Shown: positions 35,517 to 45,064, counted from the first letter of the stretch. The stretch: 48,742 bases of DNA from Bacteroidota bacterium (GCA_030017895.1 JASEGV010000016.1:1-48742), one strand, 5' to 3'. Notes: generated from the letters alone by a model not told the origin. Translations and numbers: made by a program.

Positions 35517-37841
35517 TTATTTCATCAGCAACATCTTTTTGATTTCTTGAAATTTATTATCGACAGCGAGACGATAGAAATACACTCCTGAAGCAAAGCC
35601 ATTTGCGATGAACTCGATTGTATGTTCGCCTTCATCTAATTCTTCACCGTTCAATAGCTCTGCAACCTCACGTCCTAATAAATCGTACACTCTCAACGTA
35701 ACTACACCTGCCTCTGGTATCGAGAAGGAAATGTTTGTCGTTGGATTGAATGGGTTGGGATAATTTTGATGCAATTCAAACTTGTAAGGCATTTCTTCCA
35801 GCATCTCAGGTTTAAACTCTAAGCGCATCTGAATTGCTAAAGGATTTTTTTGTAAGAAAGGAATAGTATCTAACAGTGCAGTACCCGAAGCCATAAATGG
35901 CGATTGACTTACTTGAGCAAAAGGTCCCGAAAAAGCTCCGTTAATCTTTGTTAACATTGTATCGAGCCGAGCCCAATCGATGCCGCTGTAGTTCCTGTAA
36001 TATGATACAAGGTTATCAACAATTAATGCTATTTGTCGGATTGTATATCCATTATAACGATAACTTGTGTCGTTGTTTCTAAATATCAAATCTCCAAAAC
36101 CGATAGGAGTGATTTCAGCATCACTCGCTCCGATATTAACCTTGAGTGTTGCTAACTCGCCAGCTAACTTATTGTTGTGGTCTATTAGTTTTGGGCTTTT
36201 TAATTCTTTAAAGAAGGGTACGCCCTTCGCAACATCGAATCCGCGAGGATTATCGATGTGAGGCGCGAATTTCATCAAATCCTTCCCGGCTTTAAAACGC
36301 ATCCATCCGCAGATATTAGGACTATCGGGTCGAGCTATGCCAAGTACCAAGCCGCCCGGCGCGCCCGCGTATCCTTTCTTAATTTTTGGGAATGCTCTCG
36401 CAAATGCCGAGTCGCGTAGGTTACCAAAGTTGCCCGTTGAGTTGTAAGGTTTTAAACTTACTCCTTTTAATAAAAGATCGTTTTGTGTAATTGTCCGATA
36501 TTTCATCGAATCTTCTTTTACATACTTTATAGTTATGAAATCGGGAGGTCCTTTTTTACTTGTTGTTGTACCCGAAACATAATAGGCACCTCTGTATTCA
36601 GCTAAAACAAGTCCCACATCATCATTGCTCATCAAGCCGTTGTACCTTAATTGCCAGTTAATATCGCCATCGGCTTGCAGTTCAAGAAATATTATGTCTC
36701 TTCCTGAATTTAGTCCAAAACTTGAGCCAACAATGTGCGGAGAACCGCCTCCCAAAATAGAATAACCGACATCCTCATCATTTGCAGGACCATTAAAATG
36801 CGATTCAAAAATTAAATCCCCATCGCTCTGGTCATATCGAAGAGTAATGATATCATAGTAAGAACCGAAAGTAACCGAACGACCGGTTATGTAAACACGC
36901 GAATTACTGTGCAGAGCAATACCGAAAGGTGTATCATCACCCGAAGCTGTTCCGTTATAAACTTTTGTCCAAACCGTATCTCCAGTAATACCGTTTACTC
37001 TCATTGTTAGAATATCGTTGCCTGTGCCTACGTTAGTTGTGCCGGTTAAATACAATTCATCAGCATCTCTCCAAACCATTGCTCGCATAAAATCATCAGC
37101 AGCGGCTGTTCGCTTAAACAATCGTGTCCATACTGTATCGCCTGTCCTTGAATTATATTTTATTACCAAATAGTCATTGTCGGCACCTCTGGCGACACCA
37201 CCGACATAACAATAATTGTATTCCTCCAATTTTAAATAAACAGGATAATCGTTACCATTACCCGGACCGTTATAAGTCTTCGACCAAACCAAACTACCCG
37301 CGCTGTTATATTTTAAAGTAATGATATCGATGCCCGTACCTGACCCAACAGTAGAACCGGTAACGTAAACATTCATCGAATCATCCACCTGAACTGAAGC
37401 TGGTTTATCCTCTCCGCTTCCGATATACTTTACTGCCCATTGCTGTAGCCCCGCTTTATTGTACTTAATAGTAACAATGTCCAAACCAGTTCCATCGCTC
37501 CAACCTGATACATAAACATTCTCGGCGCTGTCAACAACAACTTTTACAGGTTTATCTTCACCGGCACCTGAGCCGTTGTATCGCTGTATCCACTGCGTAA
37601 TACCATCTGAGTTATATTTTATTGTTGTAATATCAGCTCCAGTTCCGACACCATTACTCCATCCGGTTATTATAATGCTGCCCGAGTCATCAACTACGAT
37701 TGATGTAACAACATCTGTCGAGTTTGCTGGTCCATTATAATGAGCCACCCACTGACGAAGAGGTTGGGCTTGAGAAGGGATAATAAATAATGTTGTTAAG
37801 ATAAGAGAGAGGAAAAGTAAAGAGGCTTTAAAAATTTTCAT
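35517..37841 (-). CDS. SBBP-repeat (beta-propeller) protein with T9SS sorting domain
   Basis: 774 residues: a signal peptide (MKIFKASLLFLSLILTTLFI... to SQAQ), then about seven repeats of roughly 55 residues built on a 'Y(N)GSGAGEDKP...VDSAENVYVSG...DIVTIKYN' pattern (SBBP repeats, expected to form a propeller) up to about residue 430, then the same KYRTITQNDLLLKG module as the downstream gene (about 445-680), and a C-terminal T9SS sorting domain (HQNYPNPFNPTTNISFS ... IKKMLLMK). Secreted or surface-attached; ligand unknown. AAGGAG site and a good promoter lie upstream, making this the first gene of the pair. Confidence 0.9.
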   Translation of the reverse strand: MKIFKASLLFLSLILTTLFIIPSQAQPLRQWVAHYNGPANSTDVVTSIVVDDSGSIIITGWSNGVGTGADITTIKYNSDGITQWIQRYNGSGAGEDKPVKVVVDSAENVYVSGWSDGTGLDIVTIKYNKAGLQQWAVKYIGSGEDKPASVQVDDSMNVYVTGSTVGSGTGIDIITLKYNSAGSLVWSKTYNGPGNGNDYPVYLKLEEYNYCYVGGVARGADNDYLVIKYNSRTGDTVWTRLFKRTAAADDFMRAMVWRDADELYLTGTTNVGTGNDILTMRVNGITGDTVWTKVYNGTASGDDTPFGIALHSNSRVYITGRSVTFGSYYDIITLRYDQSDGDLIFESHFNGPANDEDVGYSILGGGSPHIVGSSFGLNSGRDIIFLELQADGDINWQLRYNGLMSNDDVGLVLAEYRGAYYVSGTTTSKKGPPDFITIKYVKEDSMKYRTITQNDLLLKGVSLKPYNSTGNFGNLRDSAFARAFPKIKKGYAGAPGGLVLGIARPDSPNICGWMRFKAGKDLMKFAPHIDNPRGFDVAKGVPFFKELKSPKLIDHNNKLAGELATLKVNIGASDAEITPIGFGDLIFRNNDTSYRYNGYTIRQIALIVDNLVSYYRNYSGIDWARLDTMLTKINGAFSGPFAQVSQSPFMASGTALLDTIPFLQKNPLAIQMRLEFKPEMLEEMPYKFELHQNYPNPFNPTTNISFSIPEAGVVTLRVYDLLGREVAELLNGEELDEGEHTIEFIANGFASGVYFYRLAVDNKFQEIKKMLLMK

Positions 37842-37890
37842 ACTAAATACTCCTTAAATACAATTATATGAAACCGTAATTATTTATTTA

Positions 37891-37919
37891 AAATTAGTGA
37901 TTAATCGGATGATTGTCAA
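37891..37919 (-). promoter_or_regulatory. Putative promoter of the T9SS cargo pair
   Basis: On the minus strand TTGACA (37914-37919) is followed after exactly 17 bases by TAATTT (37891-37896), about 50 bases upstream of the start codon at 37841. The rest of the 271-base gap (37842-38112) shows no gene. Confidence 0.6.
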
Positions 37920-38112
37920 GAAAAATTGTTAAATAAAATTTGGGATTTTGAAATTCTTTAAAATCTGCCGAATTATAGGGATTTTCTGCTTAAAGCCTAT
38001 CCCCAATATGAATTACGGTTTTGTTTTATTCCAAAATACTCGAACGCAATAGCAACATTTTAATATCGGCGGATTTGACGAATTCAGTATTTGAAAAACA
38101 CTTTTTAAATAT

Positions 38113-39390
38113 TTAATTAAAAAAATAAAAACTACCACCCGAACCACCGAAGCGAGGATTTACTATATTATTATAAATTGAACCGAATGTGTAACTTAAA
38201 CCAATATAACCACTATACCTGTAATTAGTTGCAAGTTCTGTGCGGCGAAGAAGTATCTCTTCAGTTGTGGCTGCCCCTTTTCGAAGTGATAATTGGTCGC
38301 TAATTCTCGAATAGCTTGAAAAAAGGTTTAACGAAAGCCCTTCAAATAAACGTAATTTTAAATTAGTATAAATTCTTAAGCTTCGTTTCTGAAAATCGTG
38401 TAGGAATTGAGAACCCGAAACTGTTGTTGAAATAGAACCCCACGGCTGGCGCAAATCTATAGTAAAAGAGAGTGATTGTTTGAAAAGCTTTTCGGCTGTC
38501 TTGTCGAATATTGTCTCTTCCTCATAACGAACATTTTCATGACTTAGTTTATACATCAATCGGAATTGTCTGCGAGTCGATTCACTGTATGGGAAAATAT
38601 TGTATTCGACTGCAGGTGAAACTGAAACTCTTAGTTTAGTATTGCCGAACGTAGAAGTTGAAACGTCTGTAAAACCTCCAATCGACCAATGCTCACTAAT
38701 ACTTTTTACAGCCATCGCATCAAAATCGTAACCGCGCGATATACTTAATATTTTCAGATATCCCCAATCGAATTTATTTTCATTGTAATTCGTACTTAAC
38801 GAAAAATTAAACTTCCAATCGTGTGTAATTCTCGTGGCACTAAATCCGCCCGATAGGTAAACTGACCTTGATACCTTTTCGCCGTTTAAATTAGAATTAA
38901 TCCTCGCACTAAATACCCAGTAATCCCATTCATCAATAACTTCTTCAATTTTTGTAGGGACTTTATAATTGATATTTAAGAACTCACTTAAGGGTGTTCG
39001 GGCAACATATCTTGTTAATCCAATTTTTAACAATCTTGTTAATTTTTGACGTTTCAGGTCTTCAGTATCCGATTGTTTTGTAGTAAACGAGAGAGTGTCG
39101 TTCAAACCAGCCGCCTTGTTCTGACCGATAAAAGTTAGTGTATATTCCTCGCCCCCGCCACCTGTACGTTGTGTGGTAACCAAGGCATGAACATCGGCCT
39201 GATTTGGATCGCGAACGTAATTTACAAATGTAATTTCAGTGCGGATATAATTTTCGTCGCAGAAAAAGCAATCAATAAAAACATTTGGTGCAAACTGCCT
39301 CAAAGTATTTGTAGTGTCTTCAAGTTCCTGTGAAAATAATTGGGTTGTGAATAATAGCAAAAATAGGACAATGGATAAATACCGTTTCAT
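38113..39390 (-). CDS. Uncharacterised envelope protein, probable outer-membrane barrel
   Basis: 425 residues with a signal peptide (MKRYLSIVLFLLLFTTQLFSQ). Residues about 30-150 form a soluble domain with a conserved-looking block (FIDCFFCDENYIRTEITFVN, DVHALVTTQRTGGGGEEYTL, RLLKIGLTRYVARTP); the two Cys in CFFC could form a disulfide. The rest consists of long amphipathic strands (HDWKFNFSLSTNYNENKFDW, RQFRLMYKLSHENVRYEEE) ending in a Gly/Phe-rich tail. I recall similar proteins in related phyla but know no function. AAGGAGT site; it starts 42 bases after rqcH. Confidence 0.75.
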   Translation of the reverse strand: MKRYLSIVLFLLLFTTQLFSQELEDTTNTLRQFAPNVFIDCFFCDENYIRTEITFVNYVRDPNQADVHALVTTQRTGGGGEEYTLTFIGQNKAAGLNDTLSFTTKQSDTEDLKRQKLTRLLKIGLTRYVARTPLSEFLNINYKVPTKIEEVIDEWDYWVFSARINSNLNGEKVSRSVYLSGGFSATRITHDWKFNFSLSTNYNENKFDWGYLKILSISRGYDFDAMAVKSISEHWSIGGFTDVSTSTFGNTKLRVSVSPAVEYNIFPYSESTRRQFRLMYKLSHENVRYEEETIFDKTAEKLFKQSLSFTIDLRQPWGSISTTVSGSQFLHDFQKRSLRIYTNLKLRLFEGLSLNLFSSYSRISDQLSLRKGAATTEEILLRRTELATNYRYSGYIGLSYTFGSIYNNIVNPRFGGSGGSFYFFN

Positions 39391-39432
39391 CTTTAACTCC
39401 TTTCAATAGTTATGGATGTTTATATATAGAAA

Positions 39433-41118
39433 TTATGTTTTTTCTTCAGGTAATTCAGGTTCAACAAAAATTACTTTTTCGCGTTCGAGTACTACAGTGC
39501 CTTCGTTACTTTTTTTAGGTTTGCGAACATATTTTCGCTCGCAATATGCAACCGGTACATTGCCGGCATTTCGCATCTTGCTATAATAAGCTGCAATACT
39601 TGCCGCTTGTTTTACTGCTTCTTTCTCCGGTTTTATTTTCGTGTTACCTACTTTTAACACAACGTGCGACCCACCCGCACCTCGGGCATGGAACCAAAGG
39701 TCGTTCGGTTTGGCATATTTCATTGTCAGCAAGTCGTTATTAGCAGCGCTCTTGCCTACCAATACTTCAAAATTGCCTGCCACTTTAAAAATTCGGAACG
39801 GAGGTAGTGCCGCCTTTTCTTTTTCAGATATTAAGTGCATTCGTTTTAAGTCGGCATCATACTCTTCCTTAAATTCAGCAAACTGTTCTTTTGTTTGACA
39901 GTTATCTAAATGCAAAAGCAGTTTCTCGAGGAGTGCAATATTTTTTGTAACATCTACCAGCCGAGTTTTTACCGCCTCGCATGCAATTCGAGCTTTTCTG
40001 GATTTATCGAAATACCGCTCAGCATTTTTTGCCGGAGTTAATTTGGGATCCAAGGTTATACGCATTAGTTTATCATTGTGAAATACATCCTCCACATCAA
40101 TATCCTTAGTCCCTTTTGTTAGATGTTGTAAATTTGTCATTATGACTTTTGCGATATGGTCATATTCATCAGCACGACTTGCCTCCAATACTTCATTTTT
40201 TATTGCTTTTTCTGTGCGTACTAACTTATCAAGTTCATTTCTAATTTTTATTAAGAATTCTTTTTTGTCAAAATCAATATTACTCGCCTTAAACGATTTC
40301 GCAATGAAAACTCTTACCGCCTCATTTACACTTGAATAATTCTCGGCTGTCGAGCCGGTTAAATGCTCTAACTTTATCATCGAAAATACACGTGGAATAT
40401 TGTTGCTGGAATAAATTGTCGGGAAAGGCTTACTTACTTCTGTAAATAAATTAATTAATTGTTGGTATATGGTTTTTAAATCATCGTGAGTTAATTCACC
40501 AGCATGAACTTTCTCTTCAAGTTTTGCACGATGCAAAGCTTCACGTGTAAGGGTTGAACCAAGAAACTTATAAGCGCCCTTTACTGCACTGAAAGTTGTC
40601 TTGTTTCCATCCTCCAGCATTTTATTCTTAAATGTTTCAAAATCGGCTATCAAGTTGGCAAAGTCATCTTCTTTTGATTTCAACAAATTTTCGTACGATT
40701 TTCCAACAAAATCTTTACTGTGTTTAAAGGTATTGATTATTTCTTTGTTCTCGTTGATTAAAAATATGTTCGCCGATGTTGTTCCAAAAAGATGAAACAG
40801 CATTTTCATCTCATTCGAAAAATTAATATTTATTATTCTGTCAAAAAGATGTCCGGTGATACTATTGATTGTTTGGTTATTTAATTCAGTAAATAAAGAG
40901 ATTGAATTCCGTTTTGCCCTTGCGATTTGTTCTCGCATAAAAATAAAATTCATCTGCGGAGTAATAGAGACAGATAAAGTTTTAAGATTGGTGTTTGCAA
41001 GTAACGAAATTTGTAATTCATTTTTTTGTTGTGAAAATAATTCAAGAACTGTGGCATTTTTGAGTGCCCCATTAAATTCATCCGCAAGACTTTGAAGTGT
41101 AATAAAATGATTCAACAT
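39433..41118 (-). CDS. rqcH: Ribosome quality control protein RqcH (NFACT/Rqc2 family)
   Basis: 561 residues: an NFACT-N domain (about 1-230, including ALHRAKLEEKVHAGELTHDD near its end), a helical coiled-coil middle (about 270-430) and the C-terminal NFACT-R domain with PFRIFKVAGNFEVLVGKSAA and MKYAKPNDLWFHARGAGGSH. RqcH binds the 50S subunit carrying a stalled peptidyl-tRNA and adds C-terminal alanine tails that mark the chain for degradation. The ATG at 41118 begins MLNHFITLQSLADEF, the normal family start; the frame continues upstream with unrelated hydrophobic sequence that is not coding. It is divergent from yicC across about 220 bases, which hold no other gene I can identify. Confidence 0.9.
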   Translation of the reverse strand: MLNHFITLQSLADEFNGALKNATVLELFSQQKNELQISLLANTNLKTLSVSITPQMNFIFMREQIARAKRNSISLFTELNNQTINSITGHLFDRIININFSNEMKMLFHLFGTTSANIFLINENKEIINTFKHSKDFVGKSYENLLKSKEDDFANLIADFETFKNKMLEDGNKTTFSAVKGAYKFLGSTLTREALHRAKLEEKVHAGELTHDDLKTIYQQLINLFTEVSKPFPTIYSSNNIPRVFSMIKLEHLTGSTAENYSSVNEAVRVFIAKSFKASNIDFDKKEFLIKIRNELDKLVRTEKAIKNEVLEASRADEYDHIAKVIMTNLQHLTKGTKDIDVEDVFHNDKLMRITLDPKLTPAKNAERYFDKSRKARIACEAVKTRLVDVTKNIALLEKLLLHLDNCQTKEQFAEFKEEYDADLKRMHLISEKEKAALPPFRIFKVAGNFEVLVGKSAANNDLLTMKYAKPNDLWFHARGAGGSHVVLKVGNTKIKPEKEAVKQAASIAAYYSKMRNAGNVPVAYCERKYVRKPKKSNEGTVVLEREKVIFVEPELPEEKT

Positions 41119-41338
41119 AATTTTTGCATTTCCTTTTTTTAACCGCTCAAATATACAAAAACCGAAGATTATCTCAAACAGGAGCGAAAGGCTTGGAAGA
41201 TGATTAAAATTTTTGTAATTTAGGTGTGGCAATTTCTAAATTTTCTCATTTCTGATTAATAAACGCCAATTTTATAAATTCCTATGTGAGTTTGTATTTA
41301 TTCAGAAGCACTATCAAAAAAAATAACAGGATTTATAG

Positions 41339-42220
41339 ATGATTTCGAGCATGACGGGCTACGGCAGAGGCGACGCTGCACAAAAAGGTATTACTGCAAC
41401 GGCAGAACTTCGCAGCGTGAATAACCGGTTCTTAGAACTAACTATACGGCTTCCAAAAAATTTATCGCATCGCGAAAACGATCTAAAAGAAATAATACAA
41501 TCTAAGATTGACCGCGGTAAAATTAATTTGTCTGTAAATATCGAAACACCTGCCGATCAACAGGCACCTATGATGATTAATAAAGATGCTGCCCGGACGA
41601 GTTATAAAATACTTAATGAACTAAAAAAGTCGGTTAATATTAAAGAAGACATTACAATCGATCATCTGTTAAAGTTTTCCGAAATCATACGACCCGAAGA
41701 TAAAGAAAACATAGGTGAAGTTGAATGGGTGTTGTGCGAAAAAGCGGTTAGAAAAGCTTTAGGCAATCTTCTGAAGATGCGCATTGATGAAGGCAGCGAA
41801 TTACAAAAAGATTTATCCCGTCGAATAAAATTGATTGATAAAAAGATAGATATAATTGAGAAGCTCTCGAAACAACGCATCCCGTTCGAGCGAGCAAGGC
41901 TGCGCGAACGAGTTGATAAATTAGTTGAAGCAAAAGACCGTATCGATGATAAACGCTTGGAACTCGAAATAATATTATTATCTGAAAAATTGGATATAAC
42001 AGAAGAGTGTGTGCGACTCCGAAGTCATCAAAAATATTTTCTCGAATCGATGAATGGTAAAGAACCATCAGGAAGAAAATTAAATTTCCTGGTGCAGGAA
42101 ATTCATCGCGAAGTAAATACGATAGGTTCCAAAGCAAACGATGCAATAATCTCGCGGCACATTATTGAAATAAAAGAAGAGCTCGAAAAAATAAGAGAAC
42201 AAATTCAAAATATAGAATAA
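41339..42220 (+). CDS. YicC/YloC-family endoribonuclease
   Basis: 293 residues with the family start MISSMTGYGRGDA, the segment AELRSVNNRFLELTIRLP and the C-terminal GRKLNFLVQEIHREVNTIGSKAND, diagnostic of YicC (DUF1732). E. coli YicC has been reported to be an endoribonuclease taking part in small RNA turnover. An AGGA site precedes the ATG. The stop TAA abuts the gmk ATG with no intervening base. The placement next to gmk and rpoZ is conserved in many bacteria and points to an RNA-related role. Confidence 0.92.
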   Translation: MISSMTGYGRGDAAQKGITATAELRSVNNRFLELTIRLPKNLSHRENDLKEIIQSKIDRGKINLSVNIETPADQQAPMMINKDAARTSYKILNELKKSVNIKEDITIDHLLKFSEIIRPEDKENIGEVEWVLCEKAVRKALGNLLKMRIDEGSELQKDLSRRIKLIDKKIDIIEKLSKQRIPFERARLRERVDKLVEAKDRIDDKRLELEIILLSEKLDITEECVRLRSHQKYFLESMNGKEPSGRKLNFLVQEIHREVNTIGSKANDAIISRHIIEIKEELEKIREQIQNIE

Positions 42221-42781
42221 ATGAGTAACCCGAAACTGATTGTCGTCTCCGCACCCAGTGGATGCGGCAAAACAACAATTGTGAAAGAAATTTTGAAAAA
42301 TCATCCTGAATTTCATTTCTCGGTGTCGGCAACCACCCGTGCGAAACGAAATAATGAAACAGACGGCAAAGATTACTACTTTATAACTAACGAAGAATTT
42401 CAAAAGCATATCGAAAATGATACGCTCATCGAGTGGCAAAAAATTTATGACTATCATTACGGCACGCTTGTATCCGAAGTTGATAAATCTTTTGCCTGCG
42501 GTAAATCGGTTGTATTTGATATAGATGTATTAGGTGCTTTATCTATAAAAAAGAAATATTCTGAAGATTCGATGCTGATTTTTATTGATGTCCCGGATAT
42601 GGATATTTTAAAAGAGAGGCTGAAAAACAGGAAAACAGAAAGCCCTGCAACTCTAAAAAAACGAATCGACCGAGTCGAAATGGAAATGAAACAAAAAACA
42701 TTGTTTGATTATATTGTAATAAACGACCAGCTCCAACAAGCTGTCGATGAAGTTGAAAAAATAATAAGCAATAAACTTTAA
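42221..42781 (+). CDS. gmk: Guanylate kinase
   Basis: 186 residues with P-loop SAPSGCGKTT (Lys17), the GMP-binding segment SVSATTRAKRNNETDGKDYYF, YGTLVSEVD, and lid Arg residues in LKKRIDRVEMEM. It phosphorylates GMP to GDP. The start follows yicC directly. Confidence 0.96.
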   Translation: MSNPKLIVVSAPSGCGKTTIVKEILKNHPEFHFSVSATTRAKRNNETDGKDYYFITNEEFQKHIENDTLIEWQKIYDYHYGTLVSEVDKSFACGKSVVFDIDVLGALSIKKKYSEDSMLIFIDVPDMDILKERLKNRKTESPATLKKRIDRVEMEMKQKTLFDYIVINDQLQQAVDEVEKIISNKL

Positions 42782-42802
42782 TAAAAACACAAAGGAAACC
42801 AA

Positions 42803-43123
42803 ATGCCAATAAAATCTATAAGTCTTGAAGCTCTGGAATCAAAAGTTGATAACATCTACGAGGCAATCGTGGTGTTATCGAAACGCGCTCAGCAGATTAA
42901 TGAAGAAATAAAGATTGAATTCAACCAGCGGCTAGAGATTGTTCAATCGAAATTAATGAGCGAAGATTCGGATGAACCTGAAACTATGGAAACGGTAACT
43001 AATCCGGAACAGGTTGTCATAGCACGCGAATTCGAAAAGCGACCGAAACCAACACAAGTAGCTATCAAAGAATTACTCGATTCAAAATTGGACTACAAAT
43101 ATAAAAGCGAAAGCAACAGCTAA
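42803..43123 (+). CDS. rpoZ: RNA polymerase omega subunit
   Basis: 106 residues. The segment DNIYEAIVVLSKRAQQINEE corresponds to the omega/Rpb6 helix that clamps the beta' C-terminus, followed by VVIAREFEKRPKPTQVAIKELLDSKLDYKY. Position directly after gmk is the classic rpoZ location. AAAGGAA site 7 bases before the ATG. The sequence diverges from E. coli omega but matches the Bacteroidota type in length and layout. Confidence 0.87.
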   Translation: MPIKSISLEALESKVDNIYEAIVVLSKRAQQINEEIKIEFNQRLEIVQSKLMSEDSDEPETMETVTNPEQVVIAREFEKRPKPTQVAIKELLDSKLDYKYKSESNS

Positions 43124-43135
43124 ATTTGAATTAAT

Positions 43136-44359
43136 ATGTTACGCGGTAAAAAAATATTGATCGGAATTACAGGCGGAATTGCCGCTTACAAAATTCCACT
43201 GCTAGTCCGCGAATTTAAAAAACAGGGTGCTGCTGTAAAAATCGTGATGACAAAGGCCGCTACCGAATTTATTAACCCGAACACGCTTGCGGCTCTTTCA
43301 GAAAATGAAATTGTTACCGATACTTTTCCTGATTCGTCGCTTTCTGTTGTTAAATCCGAAACCTGGCACATACACCTCGGAACTTGGGCTGATATTTTGT
43401 TGATAGCTCCTGCAACCGCAAATACCATAGCAAAAATCGCTTATGGAATTGCTGATAATCCGGTTACTATTATGGCGCTTTCGATTCGCTGTCCGGTTGC
43501 CATTTCCCCTGCAATGGATACCTATATGTGGGAAAACCCGGCGACGCAAGAAAATTTATCAAAACTCCGGCAACGCGGTTATCGGATAATTAATCCTGAA
43601 GTCGGCGAACTCGCCAGCGGTTTAACAGGAAAAGGTCGTTTACCTGAAATAAAAAAATTAGCAACTTCTATACAAAATATTTTTGACAAGACACATCAAG
43701 ATTTTTCCGGTAAAAAAATACTCGTTACTGCCGGACCGACTTATGAACCAATCGATCCGATTAGATACATCGGAAACAGATCCTCCGGTAAAATGGGCTT
43801 TGCGATTGCCCGATGTGCTGCTGAACGCGGTGCCAAAGTTACCCTGATAACAGGACCCTCGAATCTGGAAACACCTAATTTTGTAGAGAAGATTGAGATT
43901 GAAACTGCTGAAGAAATGTATAACCAATGTATCAAACATTCCTCTAAATCCGATGTTGTAATAATGGCGGCAGCCGTTGCCGATTTCAAACCGGAGATTA
44001 CAGCGAACCGCAAAATTAAAAAAGAAGATACTGTCAGCAATAATCTCACGCTGAAACTTACAAAGACAAAAGATATTTTAGAAACGTTAGGAAAGAAGAA
44101 AATAAAACATCAAGTGCTTGTCGGTTTTGCATTGGAAACTGATAACGAAATTGAAAATGCAGTAAAAAAACTAAAACTTAAAAATCTCGATTTTATTGTA
44201 ATGAACAACCCATTAAAAAAAGGGGCAAAAATCGGCGGCAACACAAACGTCGTATCTTTCCTCCATAAAAATGGAACGAAAGAAATCTTTAATAAAATGC
44301 AGAAAGACGATGTTGCGAATCAAATACTTAATCGTATTTCTAAATTAATCAGAAGTTAA
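43136..44359 (+). CDS. coaBC: Bifunctional phosphopantothenoylcysteine decarboxylase/synthase
   Basis: 407 residues. The N-terminal flavoprotein (CoaC) domain starts KKILIGITGGIAAYK and includes WHIHLGTWADILLIAPATANTI; the C-terminal CoaB domain (from about 190) has VTAGPTYEPIDPIRYIGNRSSGKMG, MAAAVADFKPE and VGFALET. It makes phosphopantetheine precursors for CoA. Two CoaC motifs differ from E. coli: PAMD where E. coli has PAMN, and ELASGLTGKGRL where E. coli has ACG. I recall these variants from other Bacteroidota. udg begins immediately after the stop. Confidence 0.95.
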   Translation: MLRGKKILIGITGGIAAYKIPLLVREFKKQGAAVKIVMTKAATEFINPNTLAALSENEIVTDTFPDSSLSVVKSETWHIHLGTWADILLIAPATANTIAKIAYGIADNPVTIMALSIRCPVAISPAMDTYMWENPATQENLSKLRQRGYRIINPEVGELASGLTGKGRLPEIKKLATSIQNIFDKTHQDFSGKKILVTAGPTYEPIDPIRYIGNRSSGKMGFAIARCAAERGAKVTLITGPSNLETPNFVEKIEIETAEEMYNQCIKHSSKSDVVIMAAAVADFKPEITANRKIKKEDTVSNNLTLKLTKTKDILETLGKKKIKHQVLVGFALETDNEIENAVKKLKLKNLDFIVMNNPLKKGAKIGGNTNVVSFLHKNGTKEIFNKMQKDDVANQILNRISKLIRS

Positions 44360-45064
44360 ATGAGTGATATTCGAAAAGATTTTAAAGATATCCTGAATAG
44401 TGCAGAAAGCTACTTAATGCAACAGGAACAGTTATGTGGCGATATTATTTATAAAACAACAGCATCAAAAATTGAAAAAACTTCTGCGCCTTTTGCAGAA
44501 TATCAACGCGTAAATAGTTTAGATGAATTTAACGCGCAGATATCTTCTTGCAAGAAATGTTCTTTAGGCAATTCACGTAAAAATTTTGTATTTGGAGTTG
44601 GCAATCCTAATGCAAAAGTAATGTTTGTAGGAGAAGCTCCGGGCGCTGATGAAGATGCTCAGGGTGAACCTTTCGTCGGACGCGCAGGACAGTTACTAAA
44701 TAAAATTTTAGAAGCAGTTCAACTCAAACGTGAAGATGTATATATATGCAACATTCTGAAATGTCGCCCACCCGATAACCGCGACCCGATGTTAAAAGAA
44801 ATGGAACTCTGCACCCCATATCTTTCTAAACAAATCGAATTAATAAAACCGAAATTTATTATTTGCTTGGGTCGAATTGCGGCTCAATGGTTGCTACAAA
44901 CAAGCGACAGTTTAACAGCGATGCGGCAAAAAGTTTATAATTACCAGGGGGCTAAATTAATTGTAACGTACCACCCTGCAGCGTTGCTGCGTAATCCAAA
45001 TTGGAAGCGACCGACTTGGGAAGATATGCAATTATTCCAAAAACTTTGTAACGAACAAATGTAA
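44360..45064 (+). CDS. Family 4 uracil-DNA glycosylase (4Fe-4S)
   Basis: 234 residues. After a non-conserved N-terminal 60 residues come CKKCSLGNSR, the uracil-pocket motif FVGEAPGADEDAQGEPFVGRAGQ, YICNILKCRPPDNRDP with a later Cys (ELCTPY) and the catalytic-loop TYHPAALLRNP. The four Cys are arranged as in 4Fe-4S family-4 enzymes, which remove uracil from DNA. The start directly follows coaBC; dnaB follows after one base. An older annotation for this family is 'phage SPO1 DNA polymerase-related'. Confidence 0.93.
   Translation: MSDIRKDFKDILNSAESYLMQQEQLCGDIIYKTTASKIEKTSAPFAEYQRVNSLDEFNAQISSCKKCSLGNSRKNFVFGVGNPNAKVMFVGEAPGADEDAQGEPFVGRAGQLLNKILEAVQLKREDVYICNILKCRPPDNRDPMLKEMELCTPYLSKQIELIKPKFIICLGRIAAQWLLQTSDSLTAMRQKVYNYQGAKLIVTYHPAALLRNPNWKRPTWEDMQLFQKLCNEQM

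Noticed and set aside
41119-41232. N-terminal extension of rqcH
   Set aside because: The family starts at the MLNHF methionine; the extra residues have no family counterpart.
41748-42146. Antisense ORF over yicC
   Set aside because: It lies entirely within a well-supported conserved gene and has no recognisable features.
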